Origin: Chaetoderma sp. LZ-2023a
Lineage: Eukaryota; Mollusca; Caudofoveata; Chaetodermatida; Chaetodermatidae
DNA: 64,000 bases
Direction: 5' to 3'
Assembly (NCBI GenBank): GCA_034401795.1
Contig: CM067366.1
Location: forward strand, 73,393,087-73,457,086
The translations under genes and the position numbers were made by a program. The stretch's first letter is position 1, and each line of letters opens with the position of its first letter. Below the pieces are notes generated by a model. The model ran no database searches. It was given only the letters and a program-made list of their open reading frames with translations, and had not been told where the DNA came from. Shown here in pieces: positions 22,932 through 34,845 of the stretch.

Positions 22932-25900
22932 GTGTAGTTCGGATCGACCGGTTGGGTACCGGCCGTACCAGCTAAGCTGGGTACGCGCCGCCCATCCCCG
23001 ATTTGTTCCCTGAACACGCCCCCTCTGGGTAGAGCTATAAGCGTATATCAGCCTATGGGAGAGATCGCATTGTATAAATGACTAAGTTTTGTTAAAATGC
23101 ACAGTGTGCATGCGCACGCTTACTACTATTTTTGACAGAGCGCGTAATTTACGACCAAGATAGGATGATGCTTTTAGTGTACCGAGAAGGTACAATGTAA
23201 TCCTTTTTAGTAACTTATTACCGCCGAATCTGGCATTAATCAAGACCAGAATTCGACGGGCTTTCCAAATCTGTAAACCATTTCAAAATCGGTTAAGAAA
23301 TGGCTGAGTTATCCACGGAAAGCCCCTTTTGATTATCTTCAAGGTATTGCGTGACGTCATAACCACGTGTACGCATAACTTCTAGAATGTTCTAGAACAT
23401 TTGACTGCGTTATTATTAGCTATGCGCTGATTGGCTGTTGCTCGACCGGTGATTGGTTGGAGCCTGCGCCTGTGACGTCACGAGTAGTATAAAAGGAGAC
23501 AAAATCCAGAGCCCGAGAGCATCCTCGGCCAGGGGCCGATTAGGTTGGCCCTGTGTCAGCTACAATCAGCAAGACAGGCATTACGCAGATCATTTCGGTC
23601 TCTGTCGGTTTCTCTCCCGTAGCCAGCAGCAATCCAACCCACTGCACTAAAGCAATTTTGTATCTCCCATTGGTGCGGGAGCATTTTTGGAACTTTTGAA
23701 TATTGTTCACAAATATATCAAGAACTAACTGGGAACACGAACTTGCGGTGAGGCCTTTCCTGGCCTAAAAATGTGATTCTACAGATGTAGAGGCAGCGAT
23801 GTTCTTTGGTGGATGACTCACCGGATCTGCCATCCACGCCAAAAAGTGGTTATTCAGCCATCCCCGCACTGATGTCGTGCAGGTTTATCTAAACCTTTTG
23901 ACCGCAGCGAAGTAAACTTTGCCCGGTACGTCTTAGAGCTGGCTGACATACCCCGCACCGTTAAGCTTAGTTATGTATCTTTATCCGCATTTAACAACCC
24001 CCGCTCATGATCGGGTTGTTGACAACTTCCATCCGTACCATCGGTGTACAGGAACTTTTGTCATAGCAGTAATGTTATTGTATCTCTTGCTGACTACTCG
24101 TTAGACATTCTATATTGTGATTACAGTCCTGAGTTCGATCCACTCCCATCACAGGCTGCTTGTGGGAATCCTGTTTGCGGAAACCAGCATGCGGAAACTT
24201 TCCAGCTTCCAGGGAATGCATCAACTCACGTCAAACCAAAGGTGACATATCAATTTCAGTAACACAATAGCCCAGGTTTAAGAATGGCTACCGATTATTC
24301 AAGTAACTATACTTGACATTTTAATTATCCCACTAATTACATCTTTGATAATTATATCGTATCTGTATAAACGGTCCCGATGATTAAAAGGCACCGTAAC
24401 GGTCTTAGGACCGCTAATTATAATTTCTGTATCTGTTTATAGTTATTCTTATTTTCTGTAAGGTGTTTTCGCTAACCGCACCGTAGTAGGTTCCTCAACC
24501 TGTACTATATATATTATTCTGATCATTTCACATTTTATTGATTGTTCTGGTTAGTTTATATATGGCAAGTGGCCATCAGTTTATATGTTTTGTTTAGTTG
24601 TACAAAAATATAGGACTGCAGTGCACGTAGGAAACACTATACAGCAATATTTATATATGCAGCACTTTCTCCCGCCACCAACAATTTTTCACTGAGGTGG
24701 CTGTCCGTGCTGTAACTCTGTTTAGCCCGGCATGCCACCGACTAAAACCCTTTTCTATTTAGCTCGATAGGATAGGTTTAATATGATTAGAGACAATCTC
24801 TTCATTAGGAGACACGTAGTGTATGCCTCTTTTCCGGTAGTTGCGATAATTTAGCCCCACACTCTGGCAAGGTTGTGTAAGATTGCCCAACATACCTAAA
24901 GGGCCTCATATTTCTAAGTTATTGTCTCTCGTCATGTTCCACTAAGCCTTATGGCTTCTTAATTGTTTGGATGCCCCTATCCGCAGCATGGACCGATCCG
25001 ACCCTGGGAAACTATTGGGGTTTCCGAGCGGTGATGGCCAGGGTGTGGTGTCACATACATTCCCCGTGTATCTTCGGATACTCAGTAGTAAGTTACCTTT
25101 GCCAATGTAGGAAAGCACTGCGAAAACATATCTTAGCTATTGTTTTTTTAATCTGCTGAACAATCCTCCCGCACTGCAGTGCATAACTGGGCAACTTGTG
25201 TTTAAACCTAACGCCAGGTTAAAAGGTTAGTTCCATAGGACCTGGTGACGGGCGAGATGCGCATCCCCACTGAATTCCATAAGAATGTCTGGGTGTGATA
25301 TTAAGATCTGCCACGCCCTCATGGGAAGGACATTCACGGTGGGTATTCATCTCTCTTACCCCCCACCATAACGATAGATCAGTTGCCTAAAAATGCTTTT
25401 GTGAAAAGTAACCAGTGTCCTGTGACGTTTTATGTGGTTACAGAGCGAGATGTCCGGATTCTTAACCAGTTCGGAAGTCTTGCAAAGTGACATGTATGCA
25501 TGCTGTCTTCAGTATTGATGTCTTAGGGCATCCATTCTCAATGCCAGCCGTGTCTAAAGGCTAGGTAAACGCCTGCCATGTGCGGCCTAAAATACTTCTT
25601 GTCACTAAAAACTAAATGTGAGGTTAGGCTTAGAAGAAGGCGTGCATAAATAAAAGTAGCAACAACTAATTCAGCATACTGAGAATTACATAAGACAGTG
25701 ACGTGGGAATCCTTCGGGAATCGCTCGTCCCATCCTCACGTAAAACAGCACGCAACCGTATAGTCATAATCTCACTAGGTATGGTCTTTTCTTTACAGAA
25801 TTCTGGTTAAATATTAGAGTGGGCCCCTTTCGGCCACTACTCTTCTCCCGCTTTAAGTGACGGCAATATTTTCCTGTGACGGAGGCCCACGCGAGGCACT

Positions 25901-25963
25901 TGCCTCTAGCACAGATTCAGTGATGACGGTCCACGCGAGGATAATACTCCTCACCCAAACTAG
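22932..25963 (+). mobile_element. ~3-kb LTR-like repeat, copy C (solo insertion)
   Basis: It matches copy A over its whole length, from GTGTAGTTCGGATCGACC to CACCCAAACTA. It lies inside a LINE whose coding sequence resumes exactly on the far side, with GTGTG on both sides. It is therefore a self-contained inserted unit of 3,032 bases. It carries promoter motifs but no long ORF. A five-base duplication and an internal TATA fit a solo LTR left by recombination. Its length and its TA rather than CA end are atypical. Confidence 0.85.
23352..23495 (+). promoter_or_regulatory. Promoter of LTR-like copy C with heat-shock element
   Basis: CRE (23,352), E-box CACGTG (23,364), heat-shock element with four perfect alternating triplets (23,380-23,397) and a fifth changed from TTC to TTT, inverted CCAAT boxes (23,430 and 23,452), CRE (23,473) and TATAAAAGG (23,488). 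Order and spacing are the same as in copy A. Confidence 0.85.
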
Positions 25964-26200
25964 TGTGACTTAGATAGATATTTTATAGTAGAGTGTCGGC
26001 ATCTGATAAATCCATTGAGAAAGCGGATATCAGATGAAGATTCAAGATGATTGAGATCTGATTGGGTCCATCTGTTTTAGCGCATTTCATGCTTTTGAGT
26101 TTGATAACTTCTACCACTCTAATTAATAGCAATATTCCAGCCTAAATTTACAACAACCTAATGTTACAACACACCACAATGAGGGGCTGAGGCCATTGGT
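25964..26200 (-). pseudogene. CR1-like LINE, upstream continuation beyond copy C
   Basis: The minus strand reads VVEVIKLKSMKCAKTDGPNQI and then LYYKISI before a stop and VTP. This corresponds to the conserved KSxKAxGPDGI block just upstream of the FNKSLEEG motif on the other side of copy C. The 5' end is lost at the (AT)n tract. Confidence 0.75.
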
Positions 26201-26208
26201 ATGTTATA

Positions 26209-26380
<172 letters not shown>

Positions 26381-26539
26381 GAAAAGATATTTTTATTGCA
26401 ACTTTTAGCGGGCCCTACATACAGTCGGGACCCCAGGGCTCTAGCCCCACCAGCCCTTGCATATATCAGGCTCTGCTGGGTGGCCTCTAACTTAACTTTA
26501 TTCCCCCATCCCCAACCTGATCCTTCGAAAGGGACTTCA

Positions 26540-27340
26540 TAAAGTCATGGGAATCTGCATGTAAAAGAAGAACACAGCTAGGCGAGCTGCATATTCCCTT
26601 ATGGGGGCCTGTTCTCCATGGCTTGAATGGCCTCAACCCGGTACTGTCCAAGCACATCTGGTACAAATATGTAACACCAATTCTATTATATGGACTAGAA
26701 GATGAACCTGAAATGTATACAGCACCTCCCTGTTATGACTGCAAACGCTGCTGTCTACTTACTGTTAGGAGCTCTTCCGATTGAAGGCCAACTGCACAAG
26801 TGGATCCGGCTTTTCCTAGTAAATATGCTGCATAGACAGAATTCTGTGGAGAAAGAACTATTCGTTAGGCAACTTGCTGTGAAGACCCTTTCATCTTATA
26901 GCTGGGTGACTATGGTCAGACACATTCTACATCAATATAATCTGCCATCAGCATTCAGTCTTCTGGACAACCTGCCTGGCAAGCGAAGATGGAAGGAGCT
27001 GGTGAATGCACATATCAATGCATAATGGGAGTGAATTCTAAAAGAAGATGGCAGAGAGAAGAAACCCCTAGAGTACCTGGACATAGATGGCTGTCGCATC
27101 GATCACCCACATATGGCATGGGAAAGCTGCAAAACTGACAAAGTATCAGTATACAAGGCCACTGTGTATGTTAGACTCTCCAGGAGCAGATCGGCATCTA
27201 CTGTGTGTCCTCTCTGCAAGTGGGATAACGAGTCTCTCATGCACTTCCTCTTAGTATGCCCTAAGCTTCAGTCAGCTCAGAAGAATCCGCTGGAGAAAAG
27301 CCAAGCCACTTGCATCAGCTTGGTCTTATAGCAACAAACG
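26540..27340 (+). pseudogene. LINE family B, second copy (3' part)
   Basis: The plus strand encodes RRTQLGELHIPLW, then HGLNGLNPVLSKHIWYKY and VTPILLYGLE. After a frameshift it gives TANAAVYLLLGALPIEGQLH and YSWVTMVRHILHQYNLPS. The end is a zinc-knuckle-like CPLCKWDNESLMHFLLVCPKL (C-x2-C...H...C). One frame is open over most of 26,702-27,331 with a few stops. It is the same family as 6,250-7,660 in opposite orientation, less decayed there. It ends about 430 bases before the THOC2 start codon. Confidence 0.8.
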
Positions 27341-27599
27341 CCAAATGCATACAGACTATACTCGACAGCAGCAAACCTAATGTCCAGCAGGAAAACTTGC
27401 AGACCATAACCAAATTCCTGAAGGAGTCCATAGACCTCTGCTACATGCTGCACCTGAAACGGACAGCGATCATGAAGACCCCTGACTGCCTGCAGGGAAA
27501 GGTGGTATGCTGAATCTACAGGCACCCTCTTGACAGTCTGATCCAGATCACTTACAGATTGTGTACACATCAAGACAACGGACCTTTGATAGCAAGCAA

Positions 27600-27770
27600 G
27601 TCACGCCAATCTACACATTGTGTTCTTCGGTTAGAGACATTCGCTTTTATTAAATAATAAGTATTGTAATAATATTCGGTGTCTACTCCTAACGGAGGTT
27701 CGTCTAAAGGCCATTGATTTTCATATTCAAGAGACGGGATCTACACAAGAACGAAAGAACAACAAGAACA
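27600..27770 (+). promoter_or_regulatory. Probable 5' UTR / proximal promoter of THOC2
   Basis: This is the only TE-free sequence directly before the start codon. No TATA box or initiator can be fixed. The start context is ACA-ATG-G, with A at -3 and G at +4, a good eukaryotic context. The transcription start site is unknown. Confidence 0.4.
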
Positions 27771-27835
27771 ATGGCGACGTTTGAGCAAAATGCTGATATT
27801 TGGAAATCTTGGGAAAAATCTGGAAACTTGGAATT
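27771..27835 (+). CDS. THOC2: THO complex subunit 2, exon 1
   Basis: Codes for 21 residues plus two bases (MATFEQNADIWKSWEKSGN, then LE). THOC2 is the large scaffold of the nuclear THO/TREX complex, which couples transcription to mRNP assembly and export. The WxxWEKSG motif matches the vertebrate THOC2 start (WIKNWEKSG) as remembered. The exon ends TT at a strong donor, gtgagt (27,836). The split codon is completed to Phe by exon 2, giving EFLQICK, as in the vertebrate EFLHLCR. A 15-kb intron follows. The exon is tiny and would be missed by ORF-based annotation. Confidence 0.85.
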
Positions 27836-28419
27836 GTGAGTAAAGATTCATTTCGATTATTGTTTTCAATTGAATAAAGCATGTGCATTCTTCCCACACA
27901 TGCTGTTTAGAGTTTTTGAAAACTACGATATCCACCTCCGGTGCAGTCGTTTTCTGGCGAAAAATACGGATTTTACTGCAACGCTATCCGTATCTGTACC
28001 AATACGCACAAGAGCAATCTAACAATGCTTAAAAGCCTTAAAAAAAGGAGTAAAAGTTTTTTCAAAACCAGCAGGACCCCAGAATATATTAAAATCAGAA
28101 ATTTTTTTAAAACACTGACATAGGCAAACTACAGATGCACACCCATTGTTAAAGAATATCGCCACAAAACATTGCCACAATCCATCGCCTGCGACTTCAC
28201 ACTTAACGCAGATATCCATAAACACATGGCGACCATCCATCATCTGTCCGTCCATTTGTCGTCTGTCTGCCCATCAACTTTTCATCATCATCATCATCAT
28301 GAGAGATCCAAGATTATTTAATTGCTTCTTGAATACCAATTTACATATTTTCAATACAGGTTGTCCGCCGAAGGCATTGCCTATAGTGGTGATGGACACC
28401 TAACATTAAACATACATAT

Positions 28420-29495
28420 ATGGTCCGATTTGGAACAGCATCCGGCAGTGGTCTGATTGGCGCGAAATCAGCTATAACAGTCTCACAATGTGAAGCATTA
28501 GATACTGATTGTGAAATTCTTTGGACAGAAATTTGTGTAAAAAATTCTAAGCCATTCTACATAGCTTCATACTATCGTCCACCTAAATCTAAAGAAGATG
28601 CTCACACCAATTTAAAAGAATCAATAAGAAAGTTACGAACAAAACACAAGAATGCAATCATTGTTGTATGTGGTGACATCAATCTTCCTGACATTGACTG
28701 GCCAATCCTAGCATCAAAGCCTGGAGGAAAAACACCCAAATACAATAACATCTTACTCGATATAATAAATTAATTCAGCCTTGAGCAAATGGTTAGGTTT
28801 CCAACAAGGGTGAGCAACATTTTGGATCTCTGTCTGACATCTCATCCAGCTTACATCGAGAAAGTCACAGCAACACCAGGACTTAGTGAACATGACGCGT
28901 TAGAAATCACATTAAATCTCAGACCAAAAATTAACAAGAAAACAGCACGTAAGATCTATGTTTACTCACGAGCAAATCATCCAGCCCTCGACCAAGATCT
29001 AGAAATGTTTTCAACATCTTTCCTAACTAAGCTCAATGGTATGAGCATAGAAGAGAACTGGCATTTCAAAACAACATTATCAACGTTAATGGACAAGCGC
29101 ATCCCTCATAAAATGCTGTCAGGGAAACGGCACCTCCTATGGATCACAAGAGGGATAAAACTGGCAATGCGCAAAAAACCGGCGTATATACAATAAAGTG
29201 AGCGCATATACAATAAAGCGAGATGATCAAGCAATCATGAAAATGGGAAGCGACTTTGGGACAAATTCAAATCTATCTGAAAACAAATATCCAAAGGTCT
29301 CCACCAAGAACATTTGAATTATATCAACACAATTCCTGACCCGAGCATGGACAAAAATTCCAAGAAACTTTGGACCTACTTAAAATCAATGAAGCTGGAC
29401 AATTTCGGCATTGCTACTTTTAAATTTGATGGGAAAACTGCAATAACTGGCTCTGACAAAGCTAAAATAAACGTAGTGCTTATAAATAGCCACTA
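28420..29495 (+). pseudogene. CR1-like LINE endonuclease fragment in THOC2 intron 1
   Basis: The plus strand encodes an apurinic-type endonuclease: YIASYYRPPKS, CGDINLPDIDW and LSEHDALE (28,420-29,196). One in-frame TAA at 28,771 is the only break up to 29,196. A linker with KKLWTYLKSMK (29,314-29,495) follows. The reverse transcriptase is absent, so the copy is 3'-truncated, which is unusual for LINEs and suggests later deletion. A ~20-base direct repeat (ATATACAATAAAG) lies at 29,185-29,220. Sense orientation to the host gene. Confidence 0.85.
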
Positions 29496-30385
29496 CCTGG
29501 TCTATAGATGCAATTTCAGTATTGCATCATGTATTTTCGAGGTTGATGTAATCGCGTAATTTCAACTCTAGTGAGGCAGTGAATTGATATAATTTTTATG
29601 ATTTGAGCAAAGGCGAATCTGTCACCGACAATAATGCCATAAATGGCTCTGATACAAACACAGAACGTAATTTATTGTTGTAAATACAGATCAGGTTATA
29701 TTCCGCTTTTCGTGATACCCGGATAGCAGCAAATTTCAGCCAAAACATAAAAGTTAAAATCTCAGTTTTTCGTTTGGAAATTGGTAGATGTGGTATTGAA
29801 AATGAACATAAGTGTTTTGCTTACGGGAAAATAGAAAGAAATTATTGAAATTTATATCGTATTTGGTAACTAGGGCCTGTTTGAATTGCCATTGCGGGTA
29901 GAGAAAAATCAATCTAGATCTGAAAACTACATAAGCAACCCATGCCAGTTCCATGCTTCGGGAGAAATAAATTATTGCTATGGCAACGGGTCTGCTATGC
30001 TACTCGGGACAATAACTGGCAGATGTCGTTGGACACAAAAACTGGATTAATTTGTATGATTTCCTTATGAGTTATCCAAGTTTCGCACGGGTCATGGAAA
30101 GTCATGGAATTTGAAAATCTAAATTTCAGGCCTGGACAAGTCATGGAAATTTGTCAATTTGATAAAAGTCATGGAAAATGATAATCTCCCTAAATAAAAA
30201 TAAAATCTGATGGCGTATTTAGACCTGTACCAGTTTCTAACAGGGATGTAAATTCGTTATTTCTATAGCGACAAGATGGTGATATGACATCACTGCAAAA
30301 ATAATGATACAAACGCCGCTAAAAAGGAAGCCCAGTTTAAGTTATTGTAGTAAATCTAGACCTGGTCAAATTCCATTTTTCGCAA
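29496..30385. other. Intron spacer with a 'GTCATGGAA' repeat
   Basis: Contains, at about 30,085-30,185, several GTCATGGAAA units (GTCATGGAATTTGAAAATC, CAGGCCTGGACAAGTCATGG). The same motif occurs at 44,975-45,320. Otherwise nothing recognised. Confidence 0.5.
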
Positions 30386-31400
30386 TACGTCTTGAAAGTC
30401 TCACGGTAAAATTGCTTTATTTAAAACATCTAAACTCATTTTCTGGCCGTCCGCCGGTAGTAATTACATTATAATATATTCCCTATTCCCGTTTCTATTA
30501 TTTGTAATTTATTTCTCCAAGCATTTTGTCACCGAACAAACATGCTAGAATAACAAAATAACATACAAACTGCGTGCTATTCAAACACAACAGCAATCTC
30601 GCAAAGACATATCTGATTGGTTGTTCATGAACTAGACCGTGGGAAAATACATTACTATGCTGAATTTATCAATGAAAATTTACTAAAATGTAGTATTTGC
30701 TCGCGCCGTTTTGATCACGTTCTAATTTATTAAAACGAGCAGCGTTGAAATCGTTTTTGGTTTTTTTCTGGCTTGTTTTAAGAAATTTCTTTAAGGATTA
30801 AATCCAGTTTAAGTAATGACACCTAAAAATTATAGTGTTTTAGTTTTTGTAATTCATTTTTCAACTGGCTACATGTCGGAAGTTCGCGGAAAAAGCTTTT
30901 TACACGCATTGTTCACGTGAAGCATGGCGAGTAACGAGTCTGCACATCGGGTACTCTGTAATTATCAGAAGCTTTGGAATCGGCTATATTCAATGTCGTG
31001 TTATATGTATGTGTATAGGCCTGTTTTCGTGAGTAACACAATATACGACTCGAACAGAAATAAAAGAGTACAACACTCGCCCCGTTTAAATATTCACGGA
31101 TTTTGTCTGGACTCTATTTATCAAAGCGCTCGACTGCCAAAATAAAATTTACCGTTTGCTGGTCACACGCATTAATAGCAAGAACAATCCAGATTGAAAA
31201 TAGTGCACCCCAATGTCTCAAACAGCGGGTTATAGTTAGTGAGTTGACCACACCCTTTGACCGATATTCCTGTGAATGATATTACGTCAATAAAAATAGT
31301 GACCTAATAAAATCATGAAACTAAACAGTCGCAATAGCCATGCTTTTCTTCTCTAAATCAGGAAGCCGATTTATTTATTTTACCTATATTTACCGTTGAT
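30386..31400 (-). repeat. Right arm of the 1-kb inverted repeat
   Basis: Reverse complement of 1-998. The homology starts at TACGTCTTGAAAG and runs to ACCGTTGAT at 31,400, where the left copy runs out of window. The two arms are 29.4 kb apart. This arm lies within THOC2 intron 1 and the other upstream of the gene. No terminal inverted repeats or target duplications could be seen at the inner ends. Confidence 0.85.
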
Positions 31401-31562
31401 TGGAGATGGAAGAGAAAAGGAAATGGAAAATATTGTTCTAATTTCGTGGCATGCCTCAAGCTCAGATGACGATATACCGTGGTACTGCAGTATTTTTTCA
31501 TGGTACCGATACTGTCATGTAAATATCAATACCGCCCACCTCTAGTATGCATAGACAGCACT

Positions 31563-31740
31563 GCAGGGTTGGGGCCAATGTACTCAGTACTCGAGTACAG
31601 ATTTTCAAGTACTCGCATGTACTCAGTACTCATGTTTTTATGAGTACATGCACTTGTACTCAGCCTCAGTACATTTCCAAAGTACTCGTACTTGTACTCG
31701 AGTACATACTTTGAACTTGTACTTAAGAGTACATGCTGAG
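31563..31740. mobile_element. GTACT-rich hAT-like terminus
   Basis: Starts CAGGGTTGGGGC and continues with many GTACT/GAGTAC units. A matching end lies at 38,820-38,951: GTACTCAGCCTCAACCGTG, whose reverse complement starts CACGGTTGAGGC. The CAGGG-type start is typical of hAT elements. If the two are partners, they enclose DIRS copy 1 in a 7.4-kb nested structure. An exact 8-bp duplication was not seen. Confidence 0.45.
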
Positions 31741-32077
31741 TATTTATCCATTTTCTACATGAAAATTATATGCATACTTTTATCTTTTTCATTCAAAATT
31801 CCAAACAATGGTTCTCAGGGAGGTGATATGAATTCTAGTAACAATTTGACTAACTTGGTACTACCTGCTCAAAGTTTTGAAATTAATTTGCCTAGTAATG
31901 TGTTTTCATAGTAATTTGTTTTTAAAAAGTTGTTTTAAAATTTAAATTATGGATGTTTGCCTGGAAAGGGCAATTGATGTAGTATGTACATGCATGCTTA
32001 TAGGGAATAAGATAACAAACATTTGAGACTTACAGTAATGAAACATTTCTATCTAAATTTCAAGGGTGTCATACAGA

Positions 32078-32168
32078 AAACTGTTGAATATTTTAAACAT
32101 AAATTGACTAGAATCCATTGCTGCTTGAGCCAGCAACTGCTTCCAGCCAAATTAATTTCAAAATATTT
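32078..32168. mobile_element. Foldback element family 2, copy at 32.1 kb
   Basis: Palindrome of the type GTTGAATATTTT-AAA...AATTTGACT / reversed, enclosing AGCAACTGC-type loop sequence. It is one of at least 14 relatives found between 32 and 62.4 kb. Confidence 0.6.
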
Positions 32169-32930
32169 AAGAACTTAAGTGTTAAGTTGGTTTGAAATCG
32201 AAATTCTGGATGTTTGAGTTGAGATAGCCACATTGCTTTAGGTGCATATGCTAATAGGGAATAAGATTAAACAAGTAAAGCATTGTAATCCTTGCACTAT
32301 TGAAACCCTCTTTCTCCTTCAATCAATACTTACCATTACATTACTCATTGATAATAGCTGGCTCGATGAATCTAGATTTAGAAAGCTTTACTGGCTCCTG
32401 GAACCGGGTACCCGTCTGCCAGAGACACTCATTCTTGTTTACATAGCAACAAGAGAATACATTGCTATTTTGTTCTTGGAGAAATCTTAGTTTTCTACGC
32501 ATGCATACGAGTACTTTGGAAATGTACTGAGGCTCAGTACAAGTCCATTGGACTGGATCCAAAGTTCAAGGAGTTGCTTGAGGCTATTTATGCCAAGCAA
32601 TTCTTGACCAAGAGCCAACTCCCTGCGTCCTCAAGGGAGGTGCGAGCAAGGTGCCGTATCCCCAGGGGGCTACGAGCGGTATGGTGTGGTCCCAACGGTC
32701 ACTGAGGATGACTGTAGGGTTCTTGGTGTCCAGAGTGCAGGAGTGGGTGGCCCCGCTCAGGCACTTGTGGACAAGAGCCAAGCACACAATGGGGAAGTCC
32801 TGTCGCTTTGCGATGAGGTAGTGAGGGCAGCTATGAATGCTGTCAGTCACTCCTATCGCTTGCTTGGCAGGCCACCCTGTGCCACCTGCTGCGCCTTCAT
32901 GTGTCAACGATGGCCTTGTGCTGTTGATGG

Positions 32931-34229
32931 TAGGCTTGCACGATGTTGTCCTAGAAGGTATCGCGATATATCGTGGTGAAAAAAATCGCGATATATCGTA
33001 TAGCCTATTTTAAGGTATATGAATTGACAGGGGGTTGAATTGGTCTTGGGTTGAGTTGGACTGCACGGTTTGGCTTATGTAGATATATCGGTTTCGCTCT
33101 GAGTTTTCATATCAGTTTTATCCGGTTGACTTCTAATTGGTAAATTTCAACAAAATCTTGAAATTCAATCGCCAAGATGCTTAAACTAAGACCCGATCGT
33201 TAATAACACGAAAATAGGACACAATTAATAATTTCTTGCCGCGTTACCCCGTGGCTTAATGTATACCATATTCAACATTGCGGGAGTGAAATAATTATAT
33301 TGGACAACCTAAATATTGCGTACTCTGTTAAAATCATCATTTATTACATGAAAATTAATCCTAAAATTTGGCATTTCATGTCGTCTTTGTGAAAATAAAC
33401 AAATCACGTGATATTAGGAATGTACTTTAGATCCATAGATATGTAATGTTTAGATCTGCTCCGCATTTACCAAGTACCCGGTTAATAATAATAGTTAGCC
33501 TTCAGAAACATTTCGGATAGTTCACCTTGCTTGCTAAAGCGTGTATACCATCTCATTTAGCTATCACATTTGTGAACGCACCACCCTCGCCTCCAAAACC
33601 AGGAGAGCGAGCAATATCACGTGATTTATATATTTTACTGATAATAGTTAGCCTTCAGAAATATCTAGGATAGTTCGCCATGCTTGCTAAAGCATGTATA
33701 TCATCTCATTTAGCTATCACATTTGTGAACGCACCACCTCGCCTCCAAAAACAGGAGAGTAAGCAATATCACGTGATTTATATATTCCCGCGACGCCATC
33801 TAATGTCAAATTTTGGATTAATTTTGATTTTATAAACCATGCTTATTACAAAACATGCAATATTTATACCTTCCCAGGTAATAATTTCACTCCCGCGATC
33901 ATGGTTTTGAGGTATACAGTAAGGCGCCAAGAAATTATACCTGTAAATTGCGTTGAATTTTCGTATTAGTGTCCATCTTTTATAGCAATTTTAGAGAATG
34001 AACTTTTTTAACCTATTCCTAGTATAATCCCACCCCTTCCTCTGAGATGTTGGTTTGGAAATAAATTGAACAGCTTGCCGTAATAGACACCTATGCTACA
34101 AATAGACCGAATACGGCACGACAGTAAAATTTTGGCGATATTTCGATTTTTTCAAAATCACATCGTAAAAAATCGTGGCTGAAAAAAACCTCGCGATTTT
34201 CAATAATATCGGACAATCGTGCAAGCCTA
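32931..34229. mobile_element. Non-autonomous hAT element with 8-bp TSD
   Basis: Ends TAGGCTTGCACGAT...ATCGTGCAAGCCTA are perfect 14-base inverted repeats; a few bases further in, both arms carry TGTCC. GTTGATGG is duplicated on both sides (32,923-32,930 and 34,230-34,237), and DIRS copy 2 shows the empty site (56,302-56,325). An 8-bp duplication with TAGGC ends is diagnostic of the hAT superfamily. Subterminal regions contain TCGCGATATATCG-like motifs at both ends. No transposase ORF, so mobilisation would require a partner enzyme. Inside is a tandem duplication (33,488-33,790). Confidence 0.93.
33488..33790. repeat. 153-bp tandem duplication inside the hAT element
   Basis: Two copies of a unit starting ATAATAGTTAGCCTTCAGAA (33,488 and 33,641) and ending near ATCACGTGATTTATATATT. 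They differ at scattered positions, so the duplication is not recent. Confidence 0.85.
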
Positions 34230-34845
34230 GTTGATGGATGCGTTGGCCAGGGCACAGGCGCTAGTGACAAATTCCAGTAGGCAGATGGTCCTTGCCCATA
34301 TGCGTCCGGCTACGGCTGTCAGGGAGCGTCTGCTTGGAACGGCCCTAGTATCTTTGGTGGCCAAGCGCGGGCCATCCTAGTGGACACGGCCAACATTGCG
34401 CAACATGGGTTAGTGGTTAATCTTCAGTTAGAGCTCCAAGGAGCAGAAGAAGCATACGGGCAAGGCAAAAGCCAAGCCAGCTCCTACTATTGCTGGGCCC
34501 TATCAGCCGTCTGCGGCTAAGAAGGCGAGGAATGGTGTGGAGGCTCCTGCCCACCCTAGTGGTGGCCCTGATCACCTGAGAGGTGGGAAGGGCAAGGGCA
34601 AAGATGCCTCCAAGGGTGGAAAGAAGGGAGCAGATCGTACCTGAGGATATGGTAGCTCCCTTCATATCTGTCTGTACCACGCCTGTGCGACAGGAACAGC
34701 GGTGCCAGTTAGACCAGTCAAGCCAAGACCAAAATGGTTCTTTCTCTCCCTCGTTAAGAGGGGGGAGCAGATCGTGAGCCAGACACCCGCATTAGGCGTC
34801 AATGCGCCTATAATGGGTGGAAGGCTCATACGTTTCGGCGAGGCT

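Larger units (their letters stand above)
32545..34645 (+). pseudogene. DIRS Gag-like ORF, split by a hAT element
   Basis: 32,545-32,930 and 34,230-34,645 together correspond to the Gag-like ORF of copy 2. Matching blocks are SQLPASSREVRARCRIP, the VTEDDCRVLGVQS block, and a Lys-rich C-terminus with KGKGKDASK. Frameshifts are present in both parts. The hAT element sits between them with its duplicated target. Confidence 0.8.

Noticed and set aside
13518..25963. Copies A and C as the two LTRs of one retrotransposon
   Set aside because: Copy C has its own target duplication inside a LINE that resumes on the other side, and the sequence between A and C is a LINE plus an inverted copy B, not a gag-pol region.
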